From assembly GCA_015259125.1 (NCBI GenBank), contig JABZGR010000002.1, forward strand, positions 124,001 through 188,000: a DNA stretch of 64,000 nt, given 5' to 3'. The DNA comes from Alloprevotella tannerae (GTDB lineage: Bacteria; Bacteroidota; Bacteroidia; Bacteroidales; Bacteroidaceae). Below are positions 1 through 9,158 of the stretch, one piece after another. Numbering within the stretch: the first letter of the stretch is position 1; every line of letters begins with the position of its first letter. The position numbers and the translations under genes were made by a program. The notes under the pieces were generated by a model. The model was not told the DNA's origin, ran no database searches, and was given only the letters and a program-made list of their open reading frames with translations.

Positions 1-73
1 ATTTTGAGTTTTCGCCGCGTGCCACACATTATATATATATGTATACCCGAGCATAGCGGAAAAGAATAAAAGT

Positions 74-1669
74 TTAATTGATTTTCAGCGGAGCCAGTTT
101 GCAGGCATTCGGCGCTCGAATGCGCATAGCTTGCGAGAGCGTCGGCGCGATGTAATCTACCGTTACGGGCGTCCCTATTTGTCCAGCGGCAACGCCATAA
201 CCGAAGAAGATAATAGGGAAAGGTACATACGACGCGCGCACCAATTGATTTTCGTGCGTGTCTGCATTCACGTAGCGCCAGCCCGGTGCCACCTCAATAT
301 AAACGTCGCCCGAGAAGCGCGGATTATACCCATTTCGCACCTTGTTTATGCCCGGCGTCCATGCGCCTTGCAGCAGACGTTGTGAAGTATACACATCCTT
401 CACGCCCTCCAATTGCAGCAGGAAGTCCTGAATGTGTTCAAGAACGTTACTCAAATTCAGCTGTCGGCGCTCCAACAATTTTCGATCCAAGTAAAGTTGA
501 GTGCCTAAGCAGCTTTCTATGTATTGTCCCTGCCCATAAACGGCCGAGAGATACATATTTAGCAACGAGACAGACCGTTTTACGTCAAACGTTCCGCCCG
601 GTATCTTGTATTTGTTTAAATCTTCGTTTTCCTCATCTTCCGTACCGGTCGAAGTCAGTACGAATAAAGTGTTGTCAAGCCCCACCTTTTGCTCCACCGC
701 CGCCAAGATTTTCGCCAGCGCTTGATCCAAACGCACGTAAGTATCTTGCAATTCCATCGGCGCAGCCGACGCCGGTCGGTGGTTAAAGTTGCCCGCATAG
801 AGCGTCAGGGCCAGATAATCCGTCAGCGCATCTGTGCCGATTGACGTTGCCGAAAGGCATTGCTCCGCCAACCGCGCCACTTCCTCATTGACGAGTCCGC
901 TCGTCTTGTATAAGCGGAAACGTTCGTCGCCCACAAACTTGTGGGAGAACGGCCGCTTCATACCGCCCGACAAGAAATAACTGAAATTGCCCACCAAAGG
1001 AGAGGAAGGCTTCCACGTCAGTCCTTTTATTTGCATCGCCGGACTCGCCGTGCTGTTGCGCACGTTGACCCAAGCGGGCATAGCGCCGTAGTATTGCGTA
1101 GAGCACCACTGTCCCGTTGCGTCATCGATCCATACCGCGCCGTCAGCCGCGTGTCCGGCCGTCAGAATGGCCGCCTCGCGGAAAGGTGCGATGGCATAAA
1201 CGAGCGCTTTACCCTCCGTCGCAGCCTTCAGTTCGTCGCCGATGGTCGATACGGCCAAGTATTGCGGACTCGAAGCTGTCGAGGTGTTGATGCCGGTAAA
1301 GTTCTTGTCGTCTACGCAGCCTACGGGGCGTAGCGTAGTGCGATCCAAGCGGCGCAGGCCTATGATGCCGTGATCCGCAGCGCTCGTGCCGGTGGCGATG
1401 TCAGCCGCCGCCGTGGCCATATCCGTAGGCAACGCAGTCGATTCTGCTTGCGAATAGACCAAACCTTGATTGAGCAAGCGTTTGAAGCCATCTTCGCCGT
1501 AGAGGGGTAGGAAAGCGTTCAGATAGTCGGAACGCAAACGATCCACCAATATGTTGACCACCAACTTCGGTGCGGGGCGTGCGCCGGCAGTCGGGATTGC
1601 CTCAGCGGCCGACAGCGTTGTGAGCACGGCCAGCAAGGAGACAATGAAGCGGTGGCGAGAATTATCCAT
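74..1669 (-). CDS. Alkaline-phosphatase-superfamily secreted protein, probable pseudoenzyme
   Basis: A 531-residue protein with an N-terminal signal peptide (hydrophobic SLLAVLTTLSAAEA) and the type I phosphodiesterase/alkaline-phosphatase fold: VNILVDRLRSDYL near residue 38 gives the first metal-binding Asp, ATGTSAADHGIIG and DTYVRLDQALA are typical landmarks. However, where PafA-type enzymes have a Thr nucleophile (motif like YTAAGH) this protein reads DMATAAAD, and the usual T-A-D-H-G metal motif reads TSTGTEDE, so nucleophile and the Asp-His ligand pair appear lost. The gene overlaps the 3' end of the upstream lnb-like gene by 8 bases, so the two are very likely co-transcribed and translationally coupled. 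Likely periplasmic or outer-membrane associated. Fold call is firm; the loss of catalysis is inferred from alignment by eye. Confidence 0.8.
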   Translation of the reverse strand: MDNSRHRFIVSLLAVLTTLSAAEAIPTAGARPAPKLVVNILVDRLRSDYLNAFLPLYGEDGFKRLLNQGLVYSQAESTALPTDMATAAADIATGTSAADHGIIGLRRLDRTTLRPVGCVDDKNFTGINTSTASSPQYLAVSTIGDELKAATEGKALVYAIAPFREAAILTAGHAADGAVWIDDATGQWCSTQYYGAMPAWVNVRNSTASPAMQIKGLTWKPSSPLVGNFSYFLSGGMKRPFSHKFVGDERFRLYKTSGLVNEEVARLAEQCLSATSIGTDALTDYLALTLYAGNFNHRPASAAPMELQDTYVRLDQALAKILAAVEQKVGLDNTLFVLTSTGTEDEENEDLNKYKIPGGTFDVKRSVSLLNMYLSAVYGQGQYIESCLGTQLYLDRKLLERRQLNLSNVLEHIQDFLLQLEGVKDVYTSQRLLQGAWTPGINKVRNGYNPRFSGDVYIEVAPGWRYVNADTHENQLVRASYVPFPIIFFGYGVAAGQIGTPVTVDYIAPTLSQAMRIRAPNACKLAPLKIN

Positions 1670-2960
1670 GTTGATGGGATATATTTTTTTGTCCGGCGCA
1701 AGATTTATTTCTTCCGTTGCGCTGTAGGGAGTACAATGACAGGCCGCGTACTAACAAGACGCTTGCCAAAATATAAATTTCCGGCGGATATTGTTGAAAG
1801 AATGCCGAAATCAAGAGGTAAACGACTAAAAACAAGTCGATGTAGGGGGTATAAAAATCGCTTCTTCCTTTCCTATCGCGCCAAATCTTCCATGGCAAGA
1901 GCAGCAAAGGTAGCGGATTGAGCCAAACGATCAGCCAATTGGAGTCGACGGCCGGATGTTCGGAGAAGAAAAACAAGAGGAAGACCAAGCAGCCCGCTAA
2001 GCCCGTCACGAGCATCAAGAAATCGTCGAGCAACTGACCGAGCAGTCTCAATCTCCGCTTGTGTTCGGCCCATGCGGCTGCGCAAGCTAAAAAGAGCAGA
2101 AGCCATACGGCTTTCAGCGGTGTGAAGAAAGGCTTCGCTTTTGTCGCTCTGGGCGTTACTTCCACCAAATAGCCATCGTGCGAAACCAAGGCTTGGCGCT
2201 CACCCGAGCCTCTGACAACGGCTGCACGGCGCAAAATGCTTTCCGTATAAAAAGGAAAGGCCAGTTCGGCGCGCGAGGTCAGCGGCGTATCTACGGCGCA
2301 ACCCAGAATGATGTCCTGTCCGAAGCGATCCCAAGGGTTTTCCGGCGTCACGCAACTATGAATAATATCACGAAACGTCGTGCGTTGCTTTTCAGGGGGC
2401 AGTTCGAGGCGTCCATCCAGTGCCTGTTCGATCATAACGACCAAGCGCGAAGCGCAATTGTCTCCCAGAAAATTATAGCGATACGTCCAATCGGGCTCAG
2501 CCGCGTTTTTGCGCAGCGCCTCGACCAAGCGTGCAGCTTCTGCGGGGCGCAAAGCGAGCACTTGCTCTCTGATGCTCCGCCCGTTGTCTACGTATTCGGC
2601 GATGAAGTAGGGGGTCGGCACGACGCCGACCGTATAATCCGTTTGTCCCAACATAAAACGCCACGTGAAATTGGGCTTAGAAAAGGAGAACACGCCATAG
2701 TTGTAAACCAAGTCTTCGTTGGTCTTCACGTTTTTCACGCGTAGCGCCGAGTGCCCGTAAAGTTCGTAAGTCTTTTGTCCGGCTGTGCAGGTCAAAAGGC
2801 TGATAACGAAGCTGTCTACACTTATTTTTTCATCTACCTTCGGCCCTATTTTATTTTGCTTTGTGCCCTTTCCAAAATCGGCCGACTGCTGTGCTGACGC
2901 CGTAATCGGAGTCGTCAAGAGCCAGATGAAGATGAAAAGTAAGCCGCTAAAATGATGCAT
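1662..2960 (-). CDS. lnb: DUF4105 (Lnb-type) lipoprotein N-acyltransferase family membrane protein
   Basis: About 433 residues from the chosen ATG at 2960; an upstream in-frame ATG exists, but the promoter's -7 box at 2982-2989 lies between the two, and the downstream start gives a clean signal peptide (FIWLLTTPITASAQQ). The N-terminal half has the DUF4105/Lnb_N signature: LYGHSALRVKN, VYNYGVFSF and YNFLGDNCAS, with the His of GHS and Cys of DNC as likely catalytic residues. The C-terminal third holds about four transmembrane helices starting at AVWLLLFLACAAAW. Members of this family transfer an acyl chain to the N-terminus of lipoproteins in Bacteroides, fitting the many lipoproteins here. 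It leads a two-gene operon with the phosphatase-fold protein. The exact substrate is inferred from the family only. Confidence 0.8.
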   Translation of the reverse strand: MHHFSGLLFIFIWLLTTPITASAQQSADFGKGTKQNKIGPKVDEKISVDSFVISLLTCTAGQKTYELYGHSALRVKNVKTNEDLVYNYGVFSFSKPNFTWRFMLGQTDYTVGVVPTPYFIAEYVDNGRSIREQVLALRPAEAARLVEALRKNAAEPDWTYRYNFLGDNCASRLVVMIEQALDGRLELPPEKQRTTFRDIIHSCVTPENPWDRFGQDIILGCAVDTPLTSRAELAFPFYTESILRRAAVVRGSGERQALVSHDGYLVEVTPRATKAKPFFTPLKAVWLLLFLACAAAWAEHKRRLRLLGQLLDDFLMLVTGLAGCLVFLLFFFSEHPAVDSNWLIVWLNPLPLLLLPWKIWRDRKGRSDFYTPYIDLFLVVYLLISAFFQQYPPEIYILASVLLVRGLSLYSLQRNGRNKSCAGQKNISHQHG

Positions 2961-2981
2961 TGCCGAGGTCAAATTTGCTTG

Positions 2982-3012
2982 CAAAGGTAGTGCAAACGAA
3001 ACAGAGTGCAAA
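2982..3012 (-). promoter_or_regulatory. Bacteroidetes-type promoter of lnb operon
   Basis: On the minus strand TTTG (3012-3009), a 19-base spacer, and TACCTTTG (2989-2982) match TTTG-N19-TAnnTTTG. Transcription would begin about 15 bases before the ATG at 2960, which settles the start choice. Confidence 0.7.
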
Positions 3013-3394
3013 GCAAATACGGTCAAACCTTTACGCAGCTGCCGCCCTCCGTAGTCGATTCCTGCCACGCCGACTCGTAAAATGGCGTGATGAGGTTGGG
3101 AATATTGGGCATTTGGGGCCCGTTCAGCGCTTCGTCCGTTCGGTCTTTGCAGGCTTAGATATAGCCTTGCATAGCGCTGCTCGCTCAGTTGCTCCTCCGA
3201 TCCTCAACTGCGCTCGCTAAAGGGGCTTTTTCTGTTTCTCTTGTTTTTCTTTTAAGGGCATATCCTGCTGATCTCTGGTGACGTAAACGTATAATTGATT
3301 GATAATCTTTGGAAAATATGCAAGAAGAGTTGTAACTCTAAAGGCCTTACACCGGTTTTTCAACCCTCGCCGACAAGTTGGCGGAGTGTGCGCT

Positions 3395-3482
3395 CGTGAG
3401 GTGAAACCTTTTTCATCACGAGCGTAAGCCTTTTTTATCGTGAGATGAAGCCTTTTTCATCGTGAGCGTAAACGGGAGATAC
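3395..3482. repeat. Intergenic 4 x 22-bp array (array A, core TCRYGA)
   Basis: CGTGAG or its complement-type CACGAG occurs at 3395, 3417, 3439 and 3461, exactly 22 bases apart, each followed by a G/A-rich stretch and a CCTTTTT-CAT block (the last unit diverges). The 698-base gap 2961-3658 otherwise holds only the lnb promoter and the terminator at 3556-3590; no convincing gene is seen. Same family as the arrays at 15150, 22642, 46558 and 53418. Confidence 0.85.
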
Positions 3483-3555
3483 GGGAGTTCGTCCCTATCC
3501 GATAGGGAGCGTGAGCGTCATTACGACAGACAAAGCGCGGATGCAAATAAAGCGA

Positions 3556-3590
3556 AAGCCGAGCCGGAAAAAGTTTCCGCGGCTCGGCTT
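3556..3590 (-). terminator. Hairpin terminator of the thioredoxin-like gene
   Basis: Inverted repeat AAGCCGAGCC / GGCTCGGCTT with an inner GGAAA/TTTCC pair, 68 bases past the stop of the minus-strand gene, followed on that strand by CGCTTTATTTG. The T-tract is weak. Confidence 0.6.
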
Positions 3591-3658
3591 GCTATGGCGT
3601 TTGCGATTTGTCGATGCTGCTGATCGACTTTCTGTTGGGGTGTCGAGGGGGCTGAATG

Positions 3659-4747
3659 TTAGTTATAAATTGCTGCAACTTTCTTGTCCAAATCTTCGCC
3701 TCGCAGATCCGTGGCTATGATCTTGCCTTGCGGATCTACGAGCAGCGTAGAGGGGATGCTGTTGATGCCATACACGCTTGCAGCCTTGCTGCGCCATCCT
3801 TTTAGATCGGAGATTTGCGCCCAGGGCAGTTCCATTTTCTTTACGGCAGTCTGCCAAGCAGTCTTGTCGTTGTCAAAGGAAACGCCGACTACCTCAAATC
3901 CCTTTGCGTGATATTTGTCGTAAAGGGCTTTGACGTGAGGCATTTCACGACGGCAGGGGCCGCACCATGACGCCCAGAAATCTACAAGCACATAGTTGCC
4001 CTTACCAACATAGTCGGAGAGTTTGCGGGTCGCTCCGTTGAGGTCTTCCATCTCAAAGTCGGTAAATGTTTGGCCCGGCTCGCGGCGCTTCCAGCCTTCT
4101 ATGAGTTGGCTGACGTGAGATGTGGCGGATGGTTGCATAAATTTCGCCTTTTCATCATAAAACTTGTAGAGCGTAGGTTTTTCGATCAGCGAATAATAGT
4201 CGATTATGAAATAGGCCGGATAAGTCTTATCCATATTGTTCTTGCAGATTGCCGCCACAGCTTCAATCATCAAGGCTTGCGCTTGCTCATAGCTGTCGGC
4301 TAACTTGGTCAGTTCGTCCTCCGATGGCTCTTTGCCTGACAATTCGATGTCTTCAAATTGTTTTTCTACGGCCCGCAGACCTTGAGCATAGGGCTTGACC
4401 TGCATCAGGGCAGCTTTGAGCGCGTTGTTTTCAGCTGTGCCGCTTGGCGTCTCGGTCGTAAAATCTACCATGACGTTACCGTCGGCCACGATGGGAACGA
4501 TCGTGGTGGGCTGTCCGGCCTTCGCCGCTTTCTTTACAATGTAGTAGAGTTCGGGTTGCGTCGTTGTACCCGTAAATGTGAACGTGCCGTTCTTGGCTAC
4601 GACGCTGTCGGCCTGCTCTTTGGCAAATCCGGGCGTGCGGAAGAGGTAAACTTTCGTCTTAGTGGGCACTTTTCCTGTTACCTTGTACTGCTGCGCAACG
4701 CTTGCCAAAGGAAGCAGGAGCGCAGCAAGGATCAAAAACTTTTTCAT
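3659..4747 (-). CDS. TlpA/ResA-like thiol-disulfide oxidoreductase (DUF4369 + AhpC/TSA)
   Basis: The ATG at 4747 is chosen because it begins the signal peptide MKKFLILAALLLPLASVAQQ; the longer frame adds 21 uncharacteristic residues and crosses the probable promoter. About 362 residues: an N-terminal DUF4369-type beta domain (YKVTGKVPTKTKVYLF onward), a helical middle, and a C-terminal thioredoxin fold with the redox motif WASWCGPCRREM, then GVSFDNDK and the cis-Pro region INSIPSTLLVD. Such proteins act in the Bacteroidetes periplasm in disulfide reduction or oxidative defence; the partner is unknown. It is a single-gene unit, divergent from the glycosyltransferase at 4926. Confidence 0.87.
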   Translation of the reverse strand: MKKFLILAALLLPLASVAQQYKVTGKVPTKTKVYLFRTPGFAKEQADSVVAKNGTFTFTGTTTQPELYYIVKKAAKAGQPTTIVPIVADGNVMVDFTTETPSGTAENNALKAALMQVKPYAQGLRAVEKQFEDIELSGKEPSEDELTKLADSYEQAQALMIEAVAAICKNNMDKTYPAYFIIDYYSLIEKPTLYKFYDEKAKFMQPSATSHVSQLIEGWKRREPGQTFTDFEMEDLNGATRKLSDYVGKGNYVLVDFWASWCGPCRREMPHVKALYDKYHAKGFEVVGVSFDNDKTAWQTAVKKMELPWAQISDLKGWRSKAASVYGINSIPSTLLVDPQGKIIATDLRGEDLDKKVAAIYN

Positions 4748-4774
4748 AAGTAGTTTCAACATAAAATGAGGCGG

Positions 4775-4782
4775 CGAAGTTA
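4775..4782 (-). promoter_or_regulatory. Putative -7 element TAACTTCG (thioredoxin-like gene)
   Basis: Minus-strand TAACTTCG, a one-base variant of TAnnTTTG, 28 bases before the ATG. The same variant followed by GCCG faces the opposite gene at 4890, so the pair is arranged as an inverted repeat in this divergent gap. Confidence 0.5.
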
Positions 4783-4889
4783 CGGCTTTCCTTTTTATTT
4801 GACTTTCCAAATGGGAGAAAAAGATGAAAAAAAGCTGATTTGTGGGTATAAATATGCAATCTCATAGGGCCGTTTTGCGGGAATATGGC

Positions 4890-4897
4890 TAACTTCG
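4890..4897 (+). promoter_or_regulatory. Putative -7 element TAACTTCG (glycosyltransferase operon)
   Basis: TAACTTCG, 28 bases upstream of the ATG at 4926, matching TAnnTTTG in 7 of 8 positions; no clear TTTG -33 box at the usual distance. Confidence 0.5.
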
Positions 4898-4925
4898 CCG
4901 CATATTCTAAGCAGCTAATAAGGTT

Positions 4926-5675
4926 ATGAAGGAAAGCGACAGCATTGTTATCATTCCCACATACAACGAGAAGGAAAATATCGAAAAGATCATACGCGCC
5001 GTCTTTGCGCTACCTAAGTCGTTTCACATCTTGATCATCGACGATGGCTCGCCCGACGGCACGGCTTCTATCGTGCGCGGCTTGATGCAAGACGAATTTA
5101 CCGACAGACTGTTTATGGTAGAACGGCAAGGTAAACTCGGCTTGGGTACGGCTTATATCTGCGGCTTCAAGTGGGCGCTGGAGCACGGCTATGATTTCGT
5201 CTTTGAAATGGATGCCGACTTCAGTCATAATCCTGAAGACTTGCCGCCCCTCTACCACGCTTGCGCCGACGAGGGCTTTGATGTGGCCGTCGGCTCGCGC
5301 TATGTGAGCGGCGTGAACGTGGTCAATTGGCCTATGGGACGCGTCCTTATGAGCTATTATGCTTCGCGCTATGTGCAGTTTGTCACAGGTATTCCCGTGA
5401 GAGATACGACTGCGGGTTTCAAATGTTATCGTCGTCGCGTCTTAGAAACGGTGGACCTTGACGCCATCCGATTCAAGGGCTACGCTTTTCAGATCGAGAT
5501 GAAGTTTACTGCATATAAGTTGGGCTTTAAGATTAAGGAAGTGCCCGTAATCTTTGTCAACCGTCGCGAAGGTACAAGCAAGATGAGCGGCGGGATATTC
5601 GGCGAGGCGCTGTTTGGCGTTATGCGATTGCGCTGGGCAGCCATAACCGGCAAAATTAAGCCCCGAAAAGTATAA
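4926..5675 (+). CDS. Family 2 glycosyltransferase, polyprenyl-phosphate mannosyl/glucosyltransferase-like
   Basis: A 249-residue GT-A glycosyltransferase of the DPM1 type. PTYNEKENI opens the nucleotide-sugar domain, LIIDDGSPDGT carries the first Asp pair, GKLGLGTAY is the DPM1 signature and EMDADFSHNPEDL is the metal-binding DxD. It ends shortly after the catalytic domain (MRLRWAAITGKIKPRK) with no C-terminal membrane domain, as in soluble DPM1 homologues. It probably loads a sugar onto a polyprenyl phosphate on the cytoplasmic face for glycan assembly. It starts a run of four same-strand genes (pyrC, metallophosphoesterase, plsC follow). Confidence 0.88.
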   Translation: MKESDSIVIIPTYNEKENIEKIIRAVFALPKSFHILIIDDGSPDGTASIVRGLMQDEFTDRLFMVERQGKLGLGTAYICGFKWALEHGYDFVFEMDADFSHNPEDLPPLYHACADEGFDVAVGSRYVSGVNVVNWPMGRVLMSYYASRYVQFVTGIPVRDTTAGFKCYRRRVLETVDLDAIRFKGYAFQIEMKFTAYKLGFKIKEVPVIFVNRREGTSKMSGGIFGEALFGVMRLRWAAITGKIKPRKV

Positions 5676-5771
5676 AAAATACGTCGGCGGTCGACCAGCA
5701 TCGGCTGCCGACACTCGTTTTCCATCTTAGCTTGGCTACTGTCTTACCTTACATGAAATCAGATCAGACTT

Positions 5772-7112
5772 ATGCATAGACGAATCTTACTTAAAAACGC
5801 TATACTCGTTAATGAGGGCCGCCAATTCTTGGGCGCGTTGCTCATTGATAACGACCGCATCGAGCAAATCTTGGAAGGGCGCGATGCGCAACCAACTATT
5901 CCGCCGCAAGAAACGGTTGACCTCGACGGGGCTTACATCCTGCCCGGCGTAATCGACGAACACGTTCACTTTCGTGAGCCCGGACTGACGGCGAAAGCAG
6001 ATTTCCACACCGAAAGTCTGGCCGCTGCGGCCGGCGGGGTGACTACGATCCTCGATATGCCCAACACGCTGCCGACCACTACGACGCCGGAGGCGCTTGA
6101 ACAAAAGCAAGCGATCGCAGCGTCGAAATGCCACGTTAATTATGGCTTCTTTTTTGGCGCTACATTGGACAACGCCGACGCTCTGTCGCAATTGGATACG
6201 CGAAACATTGCCGGCGTGAAACTTTTTATGGGTGCTTCGACGGGAAATATGCTGGTTGACGACGCAGAGGCTTTACGCCGCGTCTTTGCAAACAGTCCGA
6301 CGATCCTTGTGACGCACTGTGAGGACACGCCAACCATTTCTGTGAATATGAAAGCTTATAAGGAGAAGTTTGGAGCTGATCCTGACGTCTCATATCACCC
6401 ACTTATTCGCTCCGAAGCCGCTTGTGTGGAGTCGACGCGCTTAGCTGTGCAACTCGCCAACGAATATGGGACACGGCTGCACGTAGCGCATTTGTCGACG
6501 GCCGCAGAATTGGAGCTTTTTGCCCCATCCGGCCGGCAGATTACTGCGGAGGCCTGCCTTCCGCATCTGCTTTTCTGCGACGAAGATTATAAGCGCTTGG
6601 GCACTCGTATAAAGTGCAATCCTGCCGTCAAGACACGCGCCGACCGCGATGCATTGCGCGCAGCCTTGAACGATGGCCGGATCGCGACAGTCGCAACTGA
6701 CCACGCGCCGCATCAAATACAGGATAAGGTGGGTGGAGCTGCACGCGCCGCGTCGGGGATGCCGATGGTCCAGTTCTCACTTATTGCGATGCTCGAATTG
6801 GTTGACAGCGGCGTACTAAGCCTTCCGCGCCTCGTAGAGTTGATGTGTCACCGTCCGGCGTCGATCTTCAGCATCGAAAATCGCGGTTATTTGCGCGAAG
6901 GTTATAATGCCGATCTCGTTGTTGTGCGTCCGGAGACTCCAAAGACCATTACGCCGAACATTATAAGAAGCAAATGCAACTGGAGTCCTTTAGAAGGGCG
7001 CACAATGCATTGGGCTGTGGAGAAAACTTACGTAAATGGTTTCCTCTTATACAATAAAGGTCATATGACGGATGAGCACGTGCCCGGCCGCGCCGTGACT
7101 TATGCTCGCTAA
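5772..7112 (+). CDS. pyrC: Dihydroorotase
   Basis: A 446-residue amidohydrolase catalysing the reversible cyclisation of carbamoyl aspartate to dihydroorotate in pyrimidine synthesis. The metal motif DEHVHFREPG near residue 63, LDMPNTLPTTTT, HLSTAAELELF and the late ATDHAPH (metal Asp) mark a class I (long) dihydroorotase. MGASTGN contributes around residue 152, where these enzymes either have the carboxylated Lys or a substitute, so the binuclear site was not fully verified. The 96-base gap to the upstream gene shows no clear promoter, and the next gene follows after 85 bases, so operon membership with its neighbours is plausible though not functionally obvious. Confidence 0.92.
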   Translation: MHRRILLKNAILVNEGRQFLGALLIDNDRIEQILEGRDAQPTIPPQETVDLDGAYILPGVIDEHVHFREPGLTAKADFHTESLAAAAGGVTTILDMPNTLPTTTTPEALEQKQAIAASKCHVNYGFFFGATLDNADALSQLDTRNIAGVKLFMGASTGNMLVDDAEALRRVFANSPTILVTHCEDTPTISVNMKAYKEKFGADPDVSYHPLIRSEAACVESTRLAVQLANEYGTRLHVAHLSTAAELELFAPSGRQITAEACLPHLLFCDEDYKRLGTRIKCNPAVKTRADRDALRAALNDGRIATVATDHAPHQIQDKVGGAARAASGMPMVQFSLIAMLELVDSGVLSLPRLVELMCHRPASIFSIENRGYLREGYNADLVVVRPETPKTITPNIIRSKCNWSPLEGRTMHWAVEKTYVNGFLLYNKGHMTDEHVPGRAVTYAR

Positions 7113-7197
7113 AGGGCGATTGGCAACGCTGCATTCTTAACGACAAACCGCCGGAACAAGCGCTGCGCCGGCAATAATCTATTTAAGAACAATACAA

Positions 7198-8340
7198 ATG
7201 ATACTTCGCATACTTCCTGTCCTACTGTTGATTCTCTTGCTTCCGCCTTTGGGAATCGAGCGCTTGATGCTGCGCGAAAAGTCTTGGCGCAAATGGATTT
7301 ACGCCCCCAACCTCTTGCTTGCGCTCCTGCTTATCGGCGCGAGCATCAAGGAAAGTTATTCGATGACTGCGGATCAGCTTAAAGCTATCTTGTTGTCGAC
7401 CACGCTGTGCGTAGCTGTGCCGGAAATCATCCTATCGCTTTTGCTGCTCTTCTGCTTGCTCTTCAAGTCGTATCGACAGTGGGTACGCCGCATCGCCTTG
7501 TTTGTGAGTTCGGGCGTGTTTCTGACGATGTTGTACGGCTTCACGTTGGGTTATCGCCAGATCGTGGTCAAGCCCTTCACGTACACGTCGGCAGCCATCC
7601 CGCAAGCGTTTGATGGGTATCGAATTGTGCAGCTCTCCGACCTGCACGTGGGCACCTTGCGCCGCCATCACGTCGTCGTGGAGCGGATTGTCGACAGCGT
7701 GAATGCGTTGCAGCCCGACTTAATCGTGTTTACGGGCGACTTGGTCAACTACCATGCCGAAGAACTCTTTGAGTTTGAGGATATCTTCCGAAAAATGCAC
7801 GCTCGCGACGGAGTTGTCAGCATTATGGGCAACCATGATTATATGACGTACTACAACTGGCCTGACGAAAAGGCACGTTTGGCCAACATACGTTTGCTGC
7901 AAGATCATCAGCGCGCAATAGGGTGGCGCCTGCTTCTCAATGATAATTACATACTACGCCGCGGAAATGATTCCATTGCGATTGTTGGCGTAGAAAACGA
8001 TGGCGAGCCGCCTTTCCCGGCTTTAGGCGATTTGCCGCGGGCTCAACGCGGCTTGCAAAATAGTTGCTTCCAGATCTTGCTCTCCCACGACCCGACGCAT
8101 TGGCGCCGTCGCGTATTGCCGGAGACCCGCATTCCGCTGATGCTCGCCGGACATACGCACGGCATGCAGTTGAAAATCGGAAGTTTCTCCCCATCTGAAT
8201 GGTTTTATCCCGAATGGGGCGGGCCTTACTATGAGGGCGGACGCACGCTCTACGTAAGTTTGGGCGTCGGCGAAGTACTTCTGCCTTTCCGCATCGGCGC
8301 TTGGCCCGAGATAAATTTGATTACATTAAAACATCATTAA
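7198..8340 (+). CDS. Membrane-anchored calcineurin-like metallophosphoesterase
   Basis: A 380-residue protein with about four N-terminal transmembrane helices (residues about 1-130, e.g. ILRILPVLLLILLLPP and TTLCVAVPEIILSLLLLFCLLF), then a YkuE-type phosphoesterase domain. All five metal motifs are present: QLSDLHVG, FTGDLVNYH, MGNHDYM, LLSHDPTHW and AGHTHGMQ. It should hydrolyse a phosphomonoester or diester at the membrane, the family including UDP-diacylglucosamine and phospholipid hydrolases; the exact substrate cannot be read from sequence. plsC starts 4 bases after its stop, so it sits in an operon with a phospholipid synthesis gene, favouring a lipid-related role. Confidence 0.87.
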   Translation: MILRILPVLLLILLLPPLGIERLMLREKSWRKWIYAPNLLLALLLIGASIKESYSMTADQLKAILLSTTLCVAVPEIILSLLLLFCLLFKSYRQWVRRIALFVSSGVFLTMLYGFTLGYRQIVVKPFTYTSAAIPQAFDGYRIVQLSDLHVGTLRRHHVVVERIVDSVNALQPDLIVFTGDLVNYHAEELFEFEDIFRKMHARDGVVSIMGNHDYMTYYNWPDEKARLANIRLLQDHQRAIGWRLLLNDNYILRRGNDSIAIVGVENDGEPPFPALGDLPRAQRGLQNSCFQILLSHDPTHWRRRVLPETRIPLMLAGHTHGMQLKIGSFSPSEWFYPEWGGPYYEGGRTLYVSLGVGEVLLPFRIGAWPEINLITLKHH

Positions 8341-8344
8341 ACGC

Positions 8345-9106
8345 ATGCTTCGCTTCATCTATTGCTGTTATCAATTGGTGGTAGCTTTGCCCCTTTTCAT
8401 CTTGTCTACCATCCTCACAGCCTTGATTACCAGTATTGGTAGCGTATTAGGCAGCGCCCATTTCTGGGGCTATTATCCGGCCCGTTTGTGGTCGCGCTTC
8501 GTCTGTCGACTCCTGTTGCTGCAAGTCGAAATTGTAGGTCGCGAGAAGTTGACTAAAGGCCAGAGCTACGTGTTTGTGGCCAACCACCAAGGGTCTATGG
8601 ATATCTTTCTCGTGTATGGGTATCTCAACCGCAACTTTAAGTGGATGATGAAAAAGGCCCTGCGCCGCCTGCCCTTTGTAGGCTACGCCTGCTACAAGGC
8701 GCGGCACATCTTTGTCGATAAATCGAGTCCGCGAAAGGTGAAAGCGACCATCGACTTTGCCAGAAAGACGCTGCAAGGTGGTACTTCGCTCGTCGTTTTC
8801 CCCGAAGGCGCGCGCACTTTCACCGGCCATTTGGGCGTCTTTCGCAAAGGCGCGTTTCAGTTGGCCGATGATTTGCAGTTGCCCATCGTGCCGATGACCA
8901 TCAATGGCTCGTTCGATATCCTCCCTCGCACAAAAGGCTTCAACTTTGTGCGGCATCATAAGCTCCAGCTCCTTATTCACGACCCTATTTATCCGACTTC
9001 GCGCAGCGCAGAAGACATTCTCGCAATAAAGGATCAGGCTTACGACGTCATCATGCGTGGTTTGCCGCCGCATTATCAAGGCTACGTGAAGAACGACGAC
9101 CAATAA
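8345..9106 (+). CDS. plsC: 1-acyl-sn-glycerol-3-phosphate acyltransferase
   Basis: A 253-residue PlsC-family acyltransferase that adds the second acyl chain to lysophosphatidic acid to form phosphatidic acid at the inner membrane. An N-terminal hydrophobic helix (LFILSTILTALITSIG) precedes the catalytic NHQGSMD (NHx4D, near residue 79) and the substrate-binding FPEGARTF; PIVPMTINGS is motif IV. It begins 4 bases after the metallophosphoesterase, consistent with coupled expression, and ends before a strong hairpin terminator. Confidence 0.93.
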   Translation: MLRFIYCCYQLVVALPLFILSTILTALITSIGSVLGSAHFWGYYPARLWSRFVCRLLLLQVEIVGREKLTKGQSYVFVANHQGSMDIFLVYGYLNRNFKWMMKKALRRLPFVGYACYKARHIFVDKSSPRKVKATIDFARKTLQGGTSLVVFPEGARTFTGHLGVFRKGAFQLADDLQLPIVPMTINGSFDILPRTKGFNFVRHHKLQLLIHDPIYPTSRSAEDILAIKDQAYDVIMRGLPPHYQGYVKNDDQ

Positions 9107-9158
9107 ACAACGCTGCCGACGCATTTGGCCGGCCGCATCATTATAATAAACCCCATAT

